64,000 nt of DNA from Aliirhizobium wenxiniae (lineage in GTDB: Bacteria; Pseudomonadota; Alphaproteobacteria; Rhizobiales; Rhizobiaceae): assembly GCF_014201355.1 (NCBI RefSeq), contig NZ_JACHEG010000002.1, forward strand, positions 1,426,001 to 1,490,000, given 5' to 3'. Under the pieces are notes generated by a model that worked only from the letters and a program-made list of their open reading frames with translations, was not told the origin of the DNA and made no database searches. The position numbers and the translations under genes were made by a program. Below, piece after piece: positions 19,820 through 28,775 of this stretch. Within the stretch, counting starts at the first letter, position 1, and the number at the start of each line of letters is the position of its first letter.

Positions 19820-19842
19820 AACGCCCGGCTGGACCGGGCGTC
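19820..19842 (-). terminator. Intrinsic terminator of the cytochrome c gene
   Basis: Stem ACGCCCGG (19821-19828) with CCGGGCGT (19834-19841). On the minus strand it is followed by a short T-run, and it lies 25 bp past the stop of the cytochrome gene. It may also slow read-through from the convergent AEC gene. Confidence 0.65.
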
Positions 19843-19866
19843 AGACTTTAAATTCGGCAGTGCAAA

Positions 19867-20448
19867 TCAGTTCGTTGCCGGCGCCGGCGCGTTCGGATCC
19901 GGCAGCGGCGCCGGGGTGTCGGACTGCTCGCGGATATAGGCGAGCAGATTGGCGCGTTCCTTGTCGTTCTTGATACCGGCAAAGCCCATGGCCGTGCCCT
20001 TCACGTAAGCCTTCGGGCCGGCAAGGAAGTGGTTGAGATGGTCAAAGGTCCAGGTTTCCTGGCCACCCTTGGAAAAGTCCTTCATGCCGGCCGAATAGGA
20101 GAAGCCCTCATGCGTGGCGACCGGGCGATTCACGAGACCCCAGAGATCAGGGCCAACCTTGTTCGGCCCTCCCTTCTCGATGGAGTGACAGCTCTGACAC
20201 TTCTTGAAAACTGCAGCACCGGCTGCGGCATCTGCACTCGCCAAAAGCTGGCCGACAGGCACGGCGGCAGGGGCTGCTTCGGCTGCGGCCGCCTCACCAC
20301 CGGCTGCTTCTTCAGCTGCGGCAATGGCAAAGCCTTCCTTTTCAGGAGTCGGAGAATGAAAAATACCCTCCGAAGCGATCGAAACCGACATCATCACAAA
20401 AACAGTGGCCAGCAACGCGCCGACCGACATATTCACGTAGGGGTTCAT
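19867..20448 (-). CDS. Membrane-anchored class I cytochrome c (CycM-like)
   Basis: A 193-residue protein. Residues about 8-28 form an uncleaved signal anchor, followed by a Glu/Ala-rich linker (about 45-72) and a mitochondrial-type cytochrome c domain. The haem-binding motif is CQSCH, and the distal ligand is the Met in [22 protein letters not shown]. The layout matches rhizobial CycM (cytochrome c552), which passes electrons from the bc1 complex to an aa3 oxidase at the membrane. The ATG at 20448 has GAAGGAG upstream; the frame is open further but without a good start. Confidence 0.9.
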   Translation of the reverse strand: MNPYVNMSVGALLATVFVMMSVSIASEGIFHSPTPEKEGFAIAAAEEAAGGEAAAAEAAPAAVPVGQLLASADAAAGAAVFKKCQSCHSIEKGGPNKVGPDLWGLVNRPVATHEGFSYSAGMKDFSKGGQETWTFDHLNHFLAGPKAYVKGTAMGFAGIKNDKERANLLAYIREQSDTPAPLPDPNAPAPATN

Positions 20449-20617
20449 CCAGAGCTCCTTCCCATCTCGTTGGCTACCCTTGGGACCAACTTGCGGTACA
20501 AACGGCCATCTTGCAATCGCGCGGAAGCTATGTCTTTTGCCAAATCGTTGCAATTGGAAACAAAACGCGCCGCATGAGACTATTTGACACTCTTGACGCG
20601 AGAACAGAAGGCCTTCG

Positions 20618-21376
20618 ATGACACAACCGGCAGCAGAAAAAACACTGGTCCTGATCCCGGCCCGAATGGCCTCGACGCGACTGCCGAACAAGCCGCTTGC
20701 CGACATCGCCGGCCTGCCGATGATCGTTCAGGTGGCAAAGCGCGCCGAGGAAGCAAAAGCTGGACGTGTTGTCGTCGCCGTCGATGAACAGGTCGTTTTC
20801 GATGTCGTCAAGGCAGCCGGTTTCGATGTCGTCATGACCCGCCAGGATCACCAGTCCGGCTCGGATCGCATCTACGAGGCGCTGCAGAAGGCTGACCCGG
20901 ATGGCAAGGCTGAATTCGTCATCAACGTCCAGGGCGACCTGCCGACGATCGAGGCGGACGTGGTACGTGCTTCACTTCAACCGCTGCTCGACAACCCCTC
21001 GACCGACATCGCGACTCTGACGGTCGAAATCACCGACGAACACGAGAAAACCAATCCCAATGTGGTGAAGATCGTCGGCTCGCCGATTTCCGAAACCCGG
21101 TTGAAGGCACTCTATTTCACCCGCGCGACCGCTCCCTATGGTGATGGCCCGCTTTACCATCACATCGGCCTTTACACCTATCGCCGCGCGGCTCTGGAAA
21201 AATTCGTCGCGCTCGGCCCCTCGCCGTTGGAAATGCGCGAGCGGCTGGAGCAGCTTCGGGCGCTTGAAGCCGGTATGCGGATCGATGCCGAGATCGTGCA
21301 CTCGATTCCGCTCGGCGTCGACACACCGGCAGACCTTGAGAAAGCCCGTGCAATCCTGATGTCGCGCCAATCCTGA
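20618..21376 (+). CDS. kdsB: 3-deoxy-manno-octulosonate cytidylyltransferase
   Basis: A 252-residue CMP-Kdo synthetase that activates Kdo with CTP for lipopolysaccharide inner-core assembly in the cytoplasm. It contains the [21 protein letters not shown] nucleotide-binding start, the [16 protein letters not shown] substrate motif and [10 protein letters not shown] with the metal-binding Asp. It is separated by 14 bp from the prephenate dehydratase gene and likely co-transcribed with it. It diverges from the cytochrome c gene. Confidence 0.96.
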   Translation: MTQPAAEKTLVLIPARMASTRLPNKPLADIAGLPMIVQVAKRAEEAKAGRVVVAVDEQVVFDVVKAAGFDVVMTRQDHQSGSDRIYEALQKADPDGKAEFVINVQGDLPTIEADVVRASLQPLLDNPSTDIATLTVEITDEHEKTNPNVVKIVGSPISETRLKALYFTRATAPYGDGPLYHHIGLYTYRRAALEKFVALGPSPLEMRERLEQLRALEAGMRIDAEIVHSIPLGVDTPADLEKARAILMSRQS

Positions 21377-21390
21377 AAAAGAGGCCCACG

Positions 21391-22254
21391 ATGACCACGC
21401 TGACCAATCGCATTGCCTTCCAGGGCGACTACGGCGCCAATTCCGACATGGCTTGCCGCGACATGTTCCCCGATATGGAGCCACTGCCCTGTGCGACCTT
21501 CGAAGATGCCTTCCAGGCGCTCGAAAGCGGCGAAGCCGATCTGGCTATGATCCCGATCGAGAACACGATTGCCGGTCGCGTGGCGGATATCCACACGCTG
21601 CTGCCGGAATCGCGGCTGCATATCATCGGCGAATATTTCATGCCGATCCGCTTCCAGCTGATGGTTCTGCCGGACGTCAAGCATGACGAAATCCGCACGG
21701 TTCACAGCCACATCCATGCGCTGGGCCAATGCCGCAAGATCATCCGCTCGAACGGCTGGAAAGCCGTCGTTGCCGGCGATACGGCGGGTGCCGCCAAGAT
21801 GGTGGCGGAAAAAGGCGACCACTCAATGGCAGCGCTTGCCCCGCGTCTTGCTGCCGATCTCTACAAGCTCGAGATTCTGGCCGAAAACGTCGAAGACACG
21901 GAAAACAACGTGACCCGCTTTGTCGTTCTCTCGCGCGACGAGAAGTGGGTACAGCGCAACGATCCGGAAGACGTGATCGTCACGACCTTCGTTTTCAACG
22001 TCCGCAACATCCCCGCAGCCCTCTACAAGGCAATGGGTGGTTTTGCCACCAACGGCATCAACATGACCAAGCTCGAAAGCTATCAGCTGGGCGGCAAGTT
22101 CGTGGCGACGCAGTTTTATGCGGATATCGAAGGCCATCCGGACGATGCACCGGTGCGCCGCGCGCTGGAAGAACTGCGGTTCTTCTCCGAAAAAGTCCGC
22201 ATCCTCGGCAGCTACAAGGGCCACCCGATGCGCGGCGCGCTGCAGAAAGCGTAA
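21391..22254 (+). CDS. pheA: Prephenate dehydratase
   Basis: A 287-residue monofunctional enzyme converting prephenate to phenylpyruvate in phenylalanine synthesis. The catalytic domain (about 1-190) shows AFQGDYGANSDMA, MIPIENTIAGRV and the conserved Thr-Arg-Phe in NNVTRFVVLS. A C-terminal ACT domain (about 200-280; NGINMTKLESYQLGGKFV) provides feedback control by phenylalanine. There is no N-terminal chorismate mutase domain, the usual state in alphaproteobacteria. A bidirectional terminator follows. Confidence 0.95.
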   Translation: MTTLTNRIAFQGDYGANSDMACRDMFPDMEPLPCATFEDAFQALESGEADLAMIPIENTIAGRVADIHTLLPESRLHIIGEYFMPIRFQLMVLPDVKHDEIRTVHSHIHALGQCRKIIRSNGWKAVVAGDTAGAAKMVAEKGDHSMAALAPRLAADLYKLEILAENVEDTENNVTRFVVLSRDEKWVQRNDPEDVIVTTFVFNVRNIPAALYKAMGGFATNGINMTKLESYQLGGKFVATQFYADIEGHPDDAPVRRALEELRFFSEKVRILGSYKGHPMRGALQKA

Positions 22255-22309
22255 GGCGCTTCAACGCGCCAAGCCGAAAGAGGCAGGGTATCCTAACCGG
22301 TGATTTGTA

Positions 22310-22336
22310 AAAGGCGGCGTGTTCTACGCCGCCTTT
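22310..22336. terminator. Bidirectional intrinsic terminator between pheA and the VOC gene
   Basis: A perfect 11-bp stem, AAAGGCGGCGT (22310-22320) with ACGCCGCCTTT (22326-22336), and a 5-base loop. The A- and T-ends let it serve both convergent units. Confidence 0.8.
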
Positions 22337-22342
22337 CGTGTT

Positions 22343-22717
22343 TCAAGCTGCTTCGCTCCTTGCATAGACCCGCAGTCGATGACCATCGGGATCAGTCACG
22401 ACGAAGGTGTAGCCGAAGTCCAGCTCCACCGGCGTCTGCAGGACGCGCAGACCCTTACTCGCCCAATCGCTATAAATACGATCGACATCAGCAGGCTTTT
22501 CGAGCCGGTAGCATATTTCCACCGAGCCGCTTTCTGCCGTCACAGCCGGCTGTGCCGTATGGCGAGACCACAGACCGAGCTTCAAGCCGTTGGACAGGAC
22601 GAAGAGTGCGAATGTCGGTGAGCTTTCCACCGGTTCGACGCCGAGCAGATCGCGGTAAAATGCGGCGCTTGCAAACGGATTGTCGACGAAAAGAATAGTG
22701 AAATCAGGATGAACCAT
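22343..22717 (-). CDS. VOC-family (glyoxalase-like) protein
   Basis: A 124-residue protein with the paired beta-alpha-beta-beta-beta fold of the glyoxalase/bleomycin-resistance/dioxygenase superfamily: TILFVDNPFASAAFYRDLLG at the start and FVVTDPDGHRLRVYA at the end, where the Glu that often ends the second metal site is replaced. ATG 22717 with AAGGAG upstream is preferred to one 17 codons earlier. It lies 68 bp downstream of the WYL regulator on the same strand and is its likely target. Substrate unknown. Confidence 0.82.
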   Translation of the reverse strand: MVHPDFTILFVDNPFASAAFYRDLLGVEPVESSPTFALFVLSNGLKLGLWSRHTAQPAVTAESGSVEICYRLEKPADVDRIYSDWASKGLRVLQTPVELDFGYTFVVTDPDGHRLRVYARSEAA

Positions 22718-22785
22718 GTCAGTGCTCCTTGTTGAGACTGACCGGAATTTATTCCACCATGCTGTCAAATTCTGTCAGCAGCGAT

Positions 22786-23481
22786 CTAGCCCGGCGTGGG
22801 AATGCCTTCCGCCCGTCGCCACTCTTTCAGCAATGCCGGGCGACGGCGCGGGTAACGCTTTCCTGTCGAGACCGCGGAGATGATGCGGTCCGTGCGGAAA
22901 TGTCGAAATCCCTGGCGCAGCTCGCACCAGCCGACCATCACCCGCACACTGTCGAAAAAACCGAGCGCAAAAGGCCAGACGCGGCGCTCCGTCAGCGCGC
23001 CCCTTTCATCCTCATAGGCAAGGTGGAGCATGTGTTCGGCGCGGATCGCCTTGCGGATCATCGCCAGATCGCTCCTGTCTTCCCTGTTTCGCGGCGCAGC
23101 CACAAGCAGCGTGGAGTTGTCGATCTCTTCCTTGAGTTCTGCCGGCAGGACTGCGGCGATCTTCTGCAACGCATCCACGGCACCTGCCGCGAGTATGGGA
23201 TCCGCCATTTTCGCAACCCAGCGGGAGCCGAGCACGAGCGCCTCGATCTCCTCTTGCGAAAACATCATCGGCGGCAACATGAAACCGGGCTTCAGGACAT
23301 AGCCGAGCCCCGCCTCCCCCTCGATCAAAGCCCCCTGCGCCTGCAGGCTGGCGATATCGCGGTAGAGTGTACGGAGGCTGACGCCAGTTTCGGCGGCAAG
23401 CGTTGCGCCACTGACCGGCTGCCGATACCGCCGCATGACCTGCAGGAGGACAAGAAGGCGCTCCGAGCGGGCCACTGTCAT
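22786..23481 (-). CDS. YafY-type HTH/WYL-domain transcriptional regulator
   Basis: A 231-residue regulator with a DeoR-like winged helix (about 5-60; VSGATLAAETGVSLRTLYRD recognition region) and a WYL-type ligand-sensing domain (about 135-215; MLHLAYEDERGALTERRVWP and GWCELRQGFRHFRTDRI). Members next to VOC genes usually control that neighbour. The effector is unknown. It is followed directly by the VOC gene and has the nudC/HIT pair about 50 bp upstream on the same strand. Confidence 0.85.
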   Translation of the reverse strand: MTVARSERLLVLLQVMRRYRQPVSGATLAAETGVSLRTLYRDIASLQAQGALIEGEAGLGYVLKPGFMLPPMMFSQEEIEALVLGSRWVAKMADPILAAGAVDALQKIAAVLPAELKEEIDNSTLLVAAPRNREDRSDLAMIRKAIRAEHMLHLAYEDERGALTERRVWPFALGFFDSVRVMVGWCELRQGFRHFRTDRIISAVSTGKRYPRRRPALLKEWRRAEGIPTPG

Positions 23482-23530
23482 CAGGCGCCTCCGGTTTCCG
23501 GCCTGCTCAATCGGGCCGCGGAACTGTTAC

Positions 23531-24508
23531 TCAAGCGACGCCCGATTGCTCGTCCGGCCAGTCGATCCAGTCCTTCATCAGCCGATAGGCGATCGCGCCG
23601 CTGGCCGGGCCGAAGGGTTTCATATCCGGGCCAGCGTCGAGCATGTGCCTGACCTCGTCACGGGTGAACCAGCGGACATCCGACATTTCCTGCGGATCGA
23701 TGGTGATCTCGGTCGAAATGGCTTCGGAGTAACAGCCGATCATCAGCGAGTGCGGCATCGGCCAGGGCTGGGACGCATGATAACGCACCCGACCAACCTC
23801 GATGCCCGATTCCTCGACCGTCTCGCGGCGCACCGCATGTTCGATCGTCTCGCCCGGTTCGACGAAACCGGCAAGGCAGGAATACATGCCCTCCTGAAAA
23901 TGGTGGCTGCGACCGAGCAGGCAGCGATCGTTTTCCTGATCGACCGTCAACATGATCACCACCGGATCGGTGCGCGGGAACATCATGTGCTGGCACTGAG
24001 TACAGACCCGCTTGTAGCCGCCGATCTTCATTTCCGTCGACGAGCCGCATTTGCCGCAGAAGCGGTTGGCGGCGTTCCAAGACAGAAGCGAGATCGCCTG
24101 GGCGACCTCGCCCTGCAGTTCCGCGTCGATCAGCGCTTCGCGGTAGAGCGCACGGGCATCGGTGGGCTTGTACTGGCCGGCGAGTTCTTCCGCCGGGCCA
24201 TCGACCGGTATCGCCACACGCGGCTCGCCGTTTTCGCGGTAGCCAAGCAGGATGGCATTGTCGAAATCGGGCTTAAGTTCCGCCAGTTCATAAGCCGCAA
24301 AAAGCGGGTCTAGAACCTGCTCGTCGTGCTTGAGAATGAGCTTTGCGCCGGCGAAGGCGAGAATATGGGTGCCGTCGATCGCGAGCGCCTCGCTGATACA
24401 ATCATCCGCGCGATACTCGGCCCTTCGGTCGAGCCTGTTGCCGGAAAAGGCAGTCAGATTGCCAGGCTCCGGATGGGGTGCGTCCGTCTCGAAAAGTTTT
24501 CTTGTCAT
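23531..24508 (-). CDS. nudC: NAD(H) pyrophosphatase / mRNA NAD-decapping Nudix hydrolase NudC
   Basis: A 325-residue Nudix enzyme that splits NADH to NMNH and AMP and, in E. coli, removes NAD caps from RNA. A zinc ribbon has Cys151/154/169/172. The Nudix box GFVEPGE...RETVEESGI lies at about 214-235, and SQPWPMPHSLM, the NudC signature, begins at about 247. The start codon overlaps the stop of the upstream HIT gene by four bases, so the two form a coupled unit. Confidence 0.95.
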   Translation of the reverse strand: MTRKLFETDAPHPEPGNLTAFSGNRLDRRAEYRADDCISEALAIDGTHILAFAGAKLILKHDEQVLDPLFAAYELAELKPDFDNAILLGYRENGEPRVAIPVDGPAEELAGQYKPTDARALYREALIDAELQGEVAQAISLLSWNAANRFCGKCGSSTEMKIGGYKRVCTQCQHMMFPRTDPVVIMLTVDQENDRCLLGRSHHFQEGMYSCLAGFVEPGETIEHAVRRETVEESGIEVGRVRYHASQPWPMPHSLMIGCYSEAISTEITIDPQEMSDVRWFTRDEVRHMLDAGPDMKPFGPASGAIAYRLMKDWIDWPDEQSGVA

Positions 24509-24915
24509 GATACGAGATTTTCCGTCAGGCTTTTGATCAACGACTGCTTGGCTGCATCTTCATAAGGTTCCGCTTGACCATAACCCCAGATCGGGCCGGG
24601 CCAGTTCGGATCGCCGTCGGACCGTGCGACGATATGCACATGCAGCTGGCGAACGATATTGCCGATAGCAGCCACATTGATCTTTTCGGCTCCCGTGGCC
24701 TTTTTAAGCGCGGCCGCGACCATGTTGGTCTCGAAGGTCAGAAGCGCCTGGTCGAGCGGCGTCAGCTGGAACAGCTCGCTCACGTCATTGCGCTGCGGCA
24801 CCAGCATGAACCAGGGCCAGCGGCTGTCCTTCATCATCCTGAGCTGACAGAGGCCGAGGCTTTCCACGAGCTCGGTATCTCTGGCAAGCCGTGGGTCCAG
24901 TTCAAAGGCGCGCAA
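24505..24915 (-). CDS. HIT-family protein
   Basis: A 136-residue histidine-triad nucleotide hydrolase/transferase-like protein. The triad reads QLHVHIVAR, one His fewer than the classic HxHxHxx pattern, as in a subset of HIT proteins. The frame is open back to 25038, but that would run into the SRP RNA. TTG 24915 is chosen because GGAGG sits five bases upstream and MRAFELDPRLA fits rhizobial relatives. It overlaps nudC by four bases; both act on nucleotide phosphates. The substrate is not known. Confidence 0.8.
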   Translation of the reverse strand: MRAFELDPRLARDTELVESLGLCQLRMMKDSRWPWFMLVPQRNDVSELFQLTPLDQALLTFETNMVAAALKKATGAEKINVAAIGNIVRQLHVHIVARSDGDPNWPGPIWGYGQAEPYEDAAKQSLIKSLTENLVS

Positions 24916-25010
24916 GCGGTCCTCCCGGCATTTTCGTTGTTGTGATTTTTGCTTCCGATAGTTTTTTACAGGGTTGGCTTGCATTTGGAAGCGTTTTTGC
25001 CGATATGTGC

Positions 25011-25112
25011 GGCGGGAGGTTGGTGGTGGACGAGCCACTCGCCAACCGGGTCAGGTCCGGAAGGAAGCAGCCCTAACGAGCCCGGCACGGGTCGCCGTGC
25101 CAGCCTCCCACC
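25011..25112 (+). ncRNA. ffs: Signal recognition particle RNA (4.5S, small bacterial type)
   Basis: The universally conserved SRP domain IV sequence is present: GGTCAGGTCCGGAAGGAAGC, with the GGAA tetraloop, at about 25050-25070. The ends pair: GGGAGG (25014-25019) with CCTCCC (25104-25109). The RNA scaffolds Ffh for co-translational targeting to the membrane. Position just before dnaX is conserved in rhizobia. Exact ends are estimated from the pairing. Confidence 0.93.
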
Positions 25113-25201
25113 TTCTCATCTTGGTCAACACCCGGTCCGGTCAAGATCGCCTGACTGCCGGAATGGCCCGTACAGGCCCGAGGGCCTATAGTCAGGACCT
25201 T

Positions 25202-27088
25202 ATGAGCGACAGCGGGCCGACATCGATCAATCCCTCTTCCCCTGCCCCTTCGGGCAGTACCGGATATCGGGTACTCGCCCGCAAATACCGGCCGAAGGAT
25301 TTCTCCGACCTGATGGTCGGCCAGGAGCCGATGGTCCGTACGCTGACCAATGCGTTCGAGACCGGCCGCATTGCCCAGGCCTATATGCTGACGGGCGTGC
25401 GCGGCGTCGGCAAGACGACCACCGCACGCATTCTCGCCCGTGGGCTGAACTACAAGACGGCCGAAATCGACCGCCCGACGATCGACCTGCGTGAACCTGG
25501 CGAACATTGCCAGGCGATCATGGAAGGCCGGCATGTCGACGTGCTCGAGATGGACGCCGCGTCTCATACCGGTATCGACGATATCCGAGAGATCATCGAG
25601 CAGGTGCGCTACCGCCCGGTTTCGGCGCGGTACAAGGTCTATATCATCGACGAAGTGCACATGCTCTCGACGCAGGCCTTCAACGGGTTGTTGAAGACGC
25701 TCGAAGAGCCACCGGAGCATGTGAAGTTCATTTTCGCGACGACGGAAATCCGCAAGGTTCCGATCACCGTCCTGTCGCGCTGCCAGCGCTTCGACCTGCG
25801 CCGGATCAGCGCTGCCGATCTGGTCGGTCTGTTCTCCACGATTCTTGAGAAGGAAGGCGTGCCAGCCGAGCAGGAAGCTCTGGCGATGATCGCGCGTGCT
25901 GCAGAAGGCTCCGCCCGCGACGGCCTGTCGCTGCTCGACCAGTCGATCGCCCATGGCGGCGGCAGCGTGCATGCCGATACCGTGCGCGGCATGCTGGGCC
26001 TTGCCGACCGCGCACGTATCGTCGATCTGTTCGAGCATATCGTGAAGGGCGACATCACGGCGGCGCTTTCCGAATTCAACGCGCAGTACGAGGCCGGCGC
26101 CAATCCGGTCGTCGTCCTGACGGATCTGGCCGATTTCACTCATCTGGTCACCCGGTTCAAATATATCCCCGAAGCTGCCGACGATCCTTCGCTGAGCGAA
26201 GTCGAGCGCGTGCGCGGCCGGGAGTTTTCCGAAAATGTTGCGGTCAGCGCGCTGTCGCGTATCTGGCAGATGCTGCTCAAGGGCATTCCGGAGGCTGAAG
26301 GTTCTTCGCGCCCGGCAGGTGCTGCCGAAATGGTGCTGATCCGGCTGACGCATGCGGCATCGCTCCCCTCTCCCGAGGATGCGGCGCGGCGGCTGGCGGA
26401 TTTTGCCAGTAGCGATGGCCAGCCTATGCCCAATGGCGGCGGCGGAAATGGCGGCGGGCGCGGCACACAGATGGCGCAGCAGGCGACCGTCAACGCCCGT
26501 GGCTTCGATGGCGGCCAGCGCGCTCCATCCGGCGGACCGACAGCCATGCTGCAGGCGGTGCCGAACACGACGCCACGGGAGATGCCCGTCGGCCGCATCG
26601 AAGAACGCCCGTCAGAGAAACCGGAGCCGAAGGTTGCCGTCCGCTCGTTGCATGACATCGTCGATCTCTGCACCGAAAACCGCGATCCGAGACTGAAGGC
26701 GCTGGTGCGCAATTTCGTGCGGTTGGTTAAGATCGAACCCGGCCGCCTCGATATCCGCATGACGGAGGGTGGTCCCGGTACGCTGCCCGGTGAACTCGGC
26801 GTCAAGCTGAAGGACTGGACCGGTATTCACTGGATCGTTTCGCTGAGCAAGGACGAGGGTGAGCCGACGCTGGTGGAGGCTGATGCCAGCGCTCGCGAAG
26901 CACGAATGACCGATGCGCGCTCCGATCCGGATGTCGCGGCGATCCTGTCGCAGTTTCCCGGCGCCAAGATCACCGACGTCAGAATTCGCGTGCTTGAGGA
27001 AGACAACGAAGTCGAGGATGCGCCGGCACCGGCCATCGCGGAATCCGCCGAGGGCGACATCCTGCCCGGCGACGACATCGAGCTATAA
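25202..27088 (+). CDS. dnaX: DNA polymerase III subunit gamma/tau
   Basis: A 628-residue clamp-loader ATPase. Walker [13 protein letters not shown], the DEVHML Walker B, and sensor/arginine-finger [12 protein letters not shown] are visible. The zinc module that normally has four Cys keeps only one Cys ([10 protein letters not shown]). A Gly/Pro-rich linker (about 405-460) leads to the tau C-terminal region. ATG 25202 is used; the open frame upstream covers the SRP RNA and is not coding. No obvious A/G-slippery frameshift site was seen. It is followed after 20 bp by ybaB. Confidence 0.95.
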   Translation: MSDSGPTSINPSSPAPSGSTGYRVLARKYRPKDFSDLMVGQEPMVRTLTNAFETGRIAQAYMLTGVRGVGKTTTARILARGLNYKTAEIDRPTIDLREPGEHCQAIMEGRHVDVLEMDAASHTGIDDIREIIEQVRYRPVSARYKVYIIDEVHMLSTQAFNGLLKTLEEPPEHVKFIFATTEIRKVPITVLSRCQRFDLRRISAADLVGLFSTILEKEGVPAEQEALAMIARAAEGSARDGLSLLDQSIAHGGGSVHADTVRGMLGLADRARIVDLFEHIVKGDITAALSEFNAQYEAGANPVVVLTDLADFTHLVTRFKYIPEAADDPSLSEVERVRGREFSENVAVSALSRIWQMLLKGIPEAEGSSRPAGAAEMVLIRLTHAASLPSPEDAARRLADFASSDGQPMPNGGGGNGGGRGTQMAQQATVNARGFDGGQRAPSGGPTAMLQAVPNTTPREMPVGRIEERPSEKPEPKVAVRSLHDIVDLCTENRDPRLKALVRNFVRLVKIEPGRLDIRMTEGGPGTLPGELGVKLKDWTGIHWIVSLSKDEGEPTLVEADASAREARMTDARSDPDVAAILSQFPGAKITDVRIRVLEEDNEVEDAPAPAIAESAEGDILPGDDIEL

Positions 27089-27108
27089 GAGAAGAAGAGG
27101 AATTACCG

Positions 27109-27432
27109 ATGCGCGACATCATGGGCATGATGGGCAAGGTCAAGGAAATGCAGGCCAAGATGGAAAAGATGCAGGCGGATATCGCCGCTCTTGAAGTCGA
27201 AGGCACTGCCGGCGGCGGTCTCGTCACCGTCAAGATGAACGGCAAGGGCGAAATGCTCGGCCTGAAGATCGATCCGTCGCTGTTCAAGGAAGACGATATC
27301 GAGATCCTCGAGGACCTGATCGTTGCCGCACACAAGTCGGCCAAGGATCGTGCCGAGCAGATCACCGCCGAAAAGACCAAGGAACTGACCGCCGGCCTGC
27401 CGATCCCGCCCGGCATGAAGCTGCCGTTCTGA
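27109..27432 (+). CDS. YbaB/EbfC-family nucleoid-associated protein
   Basis: A 107-residue DNA-binding protein with a helical start rich in Met and Lys ([20 protein letters not shown]), the beta-sheet core [18 protein letters not shown] and a C-terminal helix ending PPGMKLPF, all characteristic of the family. It binds DNA as a dimer. It is 20 bp downstream of dnaX, the conserved order. In many bacteria recR follows directly; here recR lies 2 kb further on, after three other genes. Confidence 0.95.
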   Translation: MRDIMGMMGKVKEMQAKMEKMQADIAALEVEGTAGGGLVTVKMNGKGEMLGLKIDPSLFKEDDIEILEDLIVAAHKSAKDRAEQITAEKTKELTAGLPIPPGMKLPF

Positions 27433-27456
27433 TTTCACATTGAAAGGGCGGTTCGG

Positions 27457-28068
27457 ATGACATTGGCTTCCCTGCTCGTATTCGCCGCCGCGCTGTTCGT
27501 CGCGGCGGGGTCTCCCGGCCCCAGCATCGCCGCACTTGTCTCGCGCGTGCTGACCAAGGGCTGGCGCGACGTGCTGCCCTTCCTGATGGCGATGTGGGTC
27601 GGTGAGACCGTCTGGCTGTCCTTTGCGGTTGCCGGGCTTTCGGCCATCGCCGAGAGTTTTCAGCCCGTCTTCGTTGCGATCAAGTGGATAGGCGTCGCCT
27701 ATCTCCTTTTTCTCGCCTGGAAAATGTGGTTTGCCCGAACGGACGGCGCTGACGGCGAACTGCCGGAAAGCCGATCTGCGGCAAAAATGTTCTTTGCCGG
27801 ACTGACCGTGACGCTCGGCAATCCGAAGATCATGATGTTCTACGTCGCGCTTTTGCCGTCTATCATCGACCTCCACGGCGTCACGATGGTCGGATGGCTG
27901 GAACTGGTCGCCGCGATGCTGATCGTGCTTGCGACCGTCGACATCGTCTGGATCACGCTGGCGAACAAGGCGCGGCAATTCCTCAAAAGCCCCCGGGCGC
28001 TAAAAATAGCCAACCGGGTTTCCGCAGGCACCATGGCCGGCGCGGCCGCGGCAATCGCGACCCGATAA
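27457..28068 (+). CDS. LysE/RhtB-family amino-acid exporter
   Basis: A 203-residue inner-membrane protein with about six hydrophobic segments. The family motif near the first helix reads AAGSPGPSIAALVSRVLTKG, and TVTLGNPKIMMFYVALLP is the second hallmark. Members export amino acids such as lysine, threonine or homoserine lactone. The substrate is not predictable. It starts 24 bp after ybaB, so it may be transcribed with dnaX-ybaB, and it converges on the PagL-like gene with five bases between the stops. Confidence 0.88.
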   Translation: MTLASLLVFAAALFVAAGSPGPSIAALVSRVLTKGWRDVLPFLMAMWVGETVWLSFAVAGLSAIAESFQPVFVAIKWIGVAYLLFLAWKMWFARTDGADGELPESRSAAKMFFAGLTVTLGNPKIMMFYVALLPSIIDLHGVTMVGWLELVAAMLIVLATVDIVWITLANKARQFLKSPRALKIANRVSAGTMAGAAAAIATR

Positions 28069-28073
28069 AAACC

Positions 28074-28685
28074 TCAGAAATTATATCTGACGCCGACGAC
28101 ATTGGCGTTCGAACCACCATGCATGTCGCCAAGCGTGCCCCATGCGCCGGAGCGGTGGTGCAGGCGCCAGAAAACCTCAAGCTCCGGGCGAGAAACGGTG
28201 CTGAAGCTCAATTCCGGGCCAAGATAAAAGAGCGTCGAGGCATCGCCGTCGCGCGTCTCTTCGTTCTTCTTTTCGCGTCCATCCATCGTTTCGGTCACAT
28301 GGCTCAGGCCGAATGTGAAGGACGGAATGATACGGATCGTGTTGGCGATCTCGATCGCATCGTAACGGCCGACCACACCACCCCAGATCTCTGCATTGGT
28401 ATTGCCGCCGAAGCGCCCGGCGAGGCCTGCTTCAAGGCCCAGCTTCACCGACCCGATACTGTAGGGAAAGAACTGGTAGCCAATCCCGAAGATCGGATGA
28501 TCCTCGTAATCGACGCCGAAGGGATTGGCCGATTCCGCCATGTCTCCATCGACCATTGCTCCGCCGAAGGTGAAGAGCGAATGCTCTACATCAGTCTCCT
28601 CGGCCGCAGCTGCGCCTGCCGTCGCGAGCTGGACGATCAGCGCGCCGGACAAAAAACCGAAAGGGATGCGTCTTAGAAAACTCAT
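28074..28685 (-). CDS. PagL-like outer-membrane acyloxyacyl hydrolase (lipid A 3-O-deacylase family), putative
   Basis: A 203-residue exported protein. Residues about 1-28 are a signal peptide (LSGALIVQLATAGAAAAEE), followed by alternating beta-barrel strands and a C-terminal aromatic residue (VGVRYNF), the usual outer-membrane insertion signal. Near the C-terminus the sequence WRLHHRSGAWG has the His-x-Ser arrangement of PagL active sites, and GGSNANVVGVRYNF resembles PagL-type ends. The family removes the 3-O acyl chain from lipid A. Assignment is by motif only; a non-enzymatic barrel is possible. ATG 28685 with GGAG upstream is chosen over an earlier in-frame ATG. Confidence 0.6.
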   Translation of the reverse strand: MSFLRRIPFGFLSGALIVQLATAGAAAAEETDVEHSLFTFGGAMVDGDMAESANPFGVDYEDHPIFGIGYQFFPYSIGSVKLGLEAGLAGRFGGNTNAEIWGGVVGRYDAIEIANTIRIIPSFTFGLSHVTETMDGREKKNEETRDGDASTLFYLGPELSFSTVSRPELEVFWRLHHRSGAWGTLGDMHGGSNANVVGVRYNF

Positions 28686-28775
28686 ACAAAGCTCCGCATA
28701 GCCATCGATTAAGCGGTATAGGGCCTTAACTCTAAGCAACCACATCACCAAACATCACGGCTTCGTGATTACCTT

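Noticed and set aside
24916..25038. N-terminal extension of the HIT gene
   Set aside because: It would begin inside the SRP RNA and is rich in basic residues unlike the family; TTG 24915 has an ideal ribosome-binding site.
24974..25201. Open frame continuing upstream of dnaX by 76 codons
   Set aside because: It covers the SRP RNA, which has its own conserved sequence and pairing. ATG 25202 starts the conserved protein.
25073..26353. 426-codon minus-strand frame opposite dnaX
   Set aside because: Antisense shadow; it would run through the SRP RNA as well.
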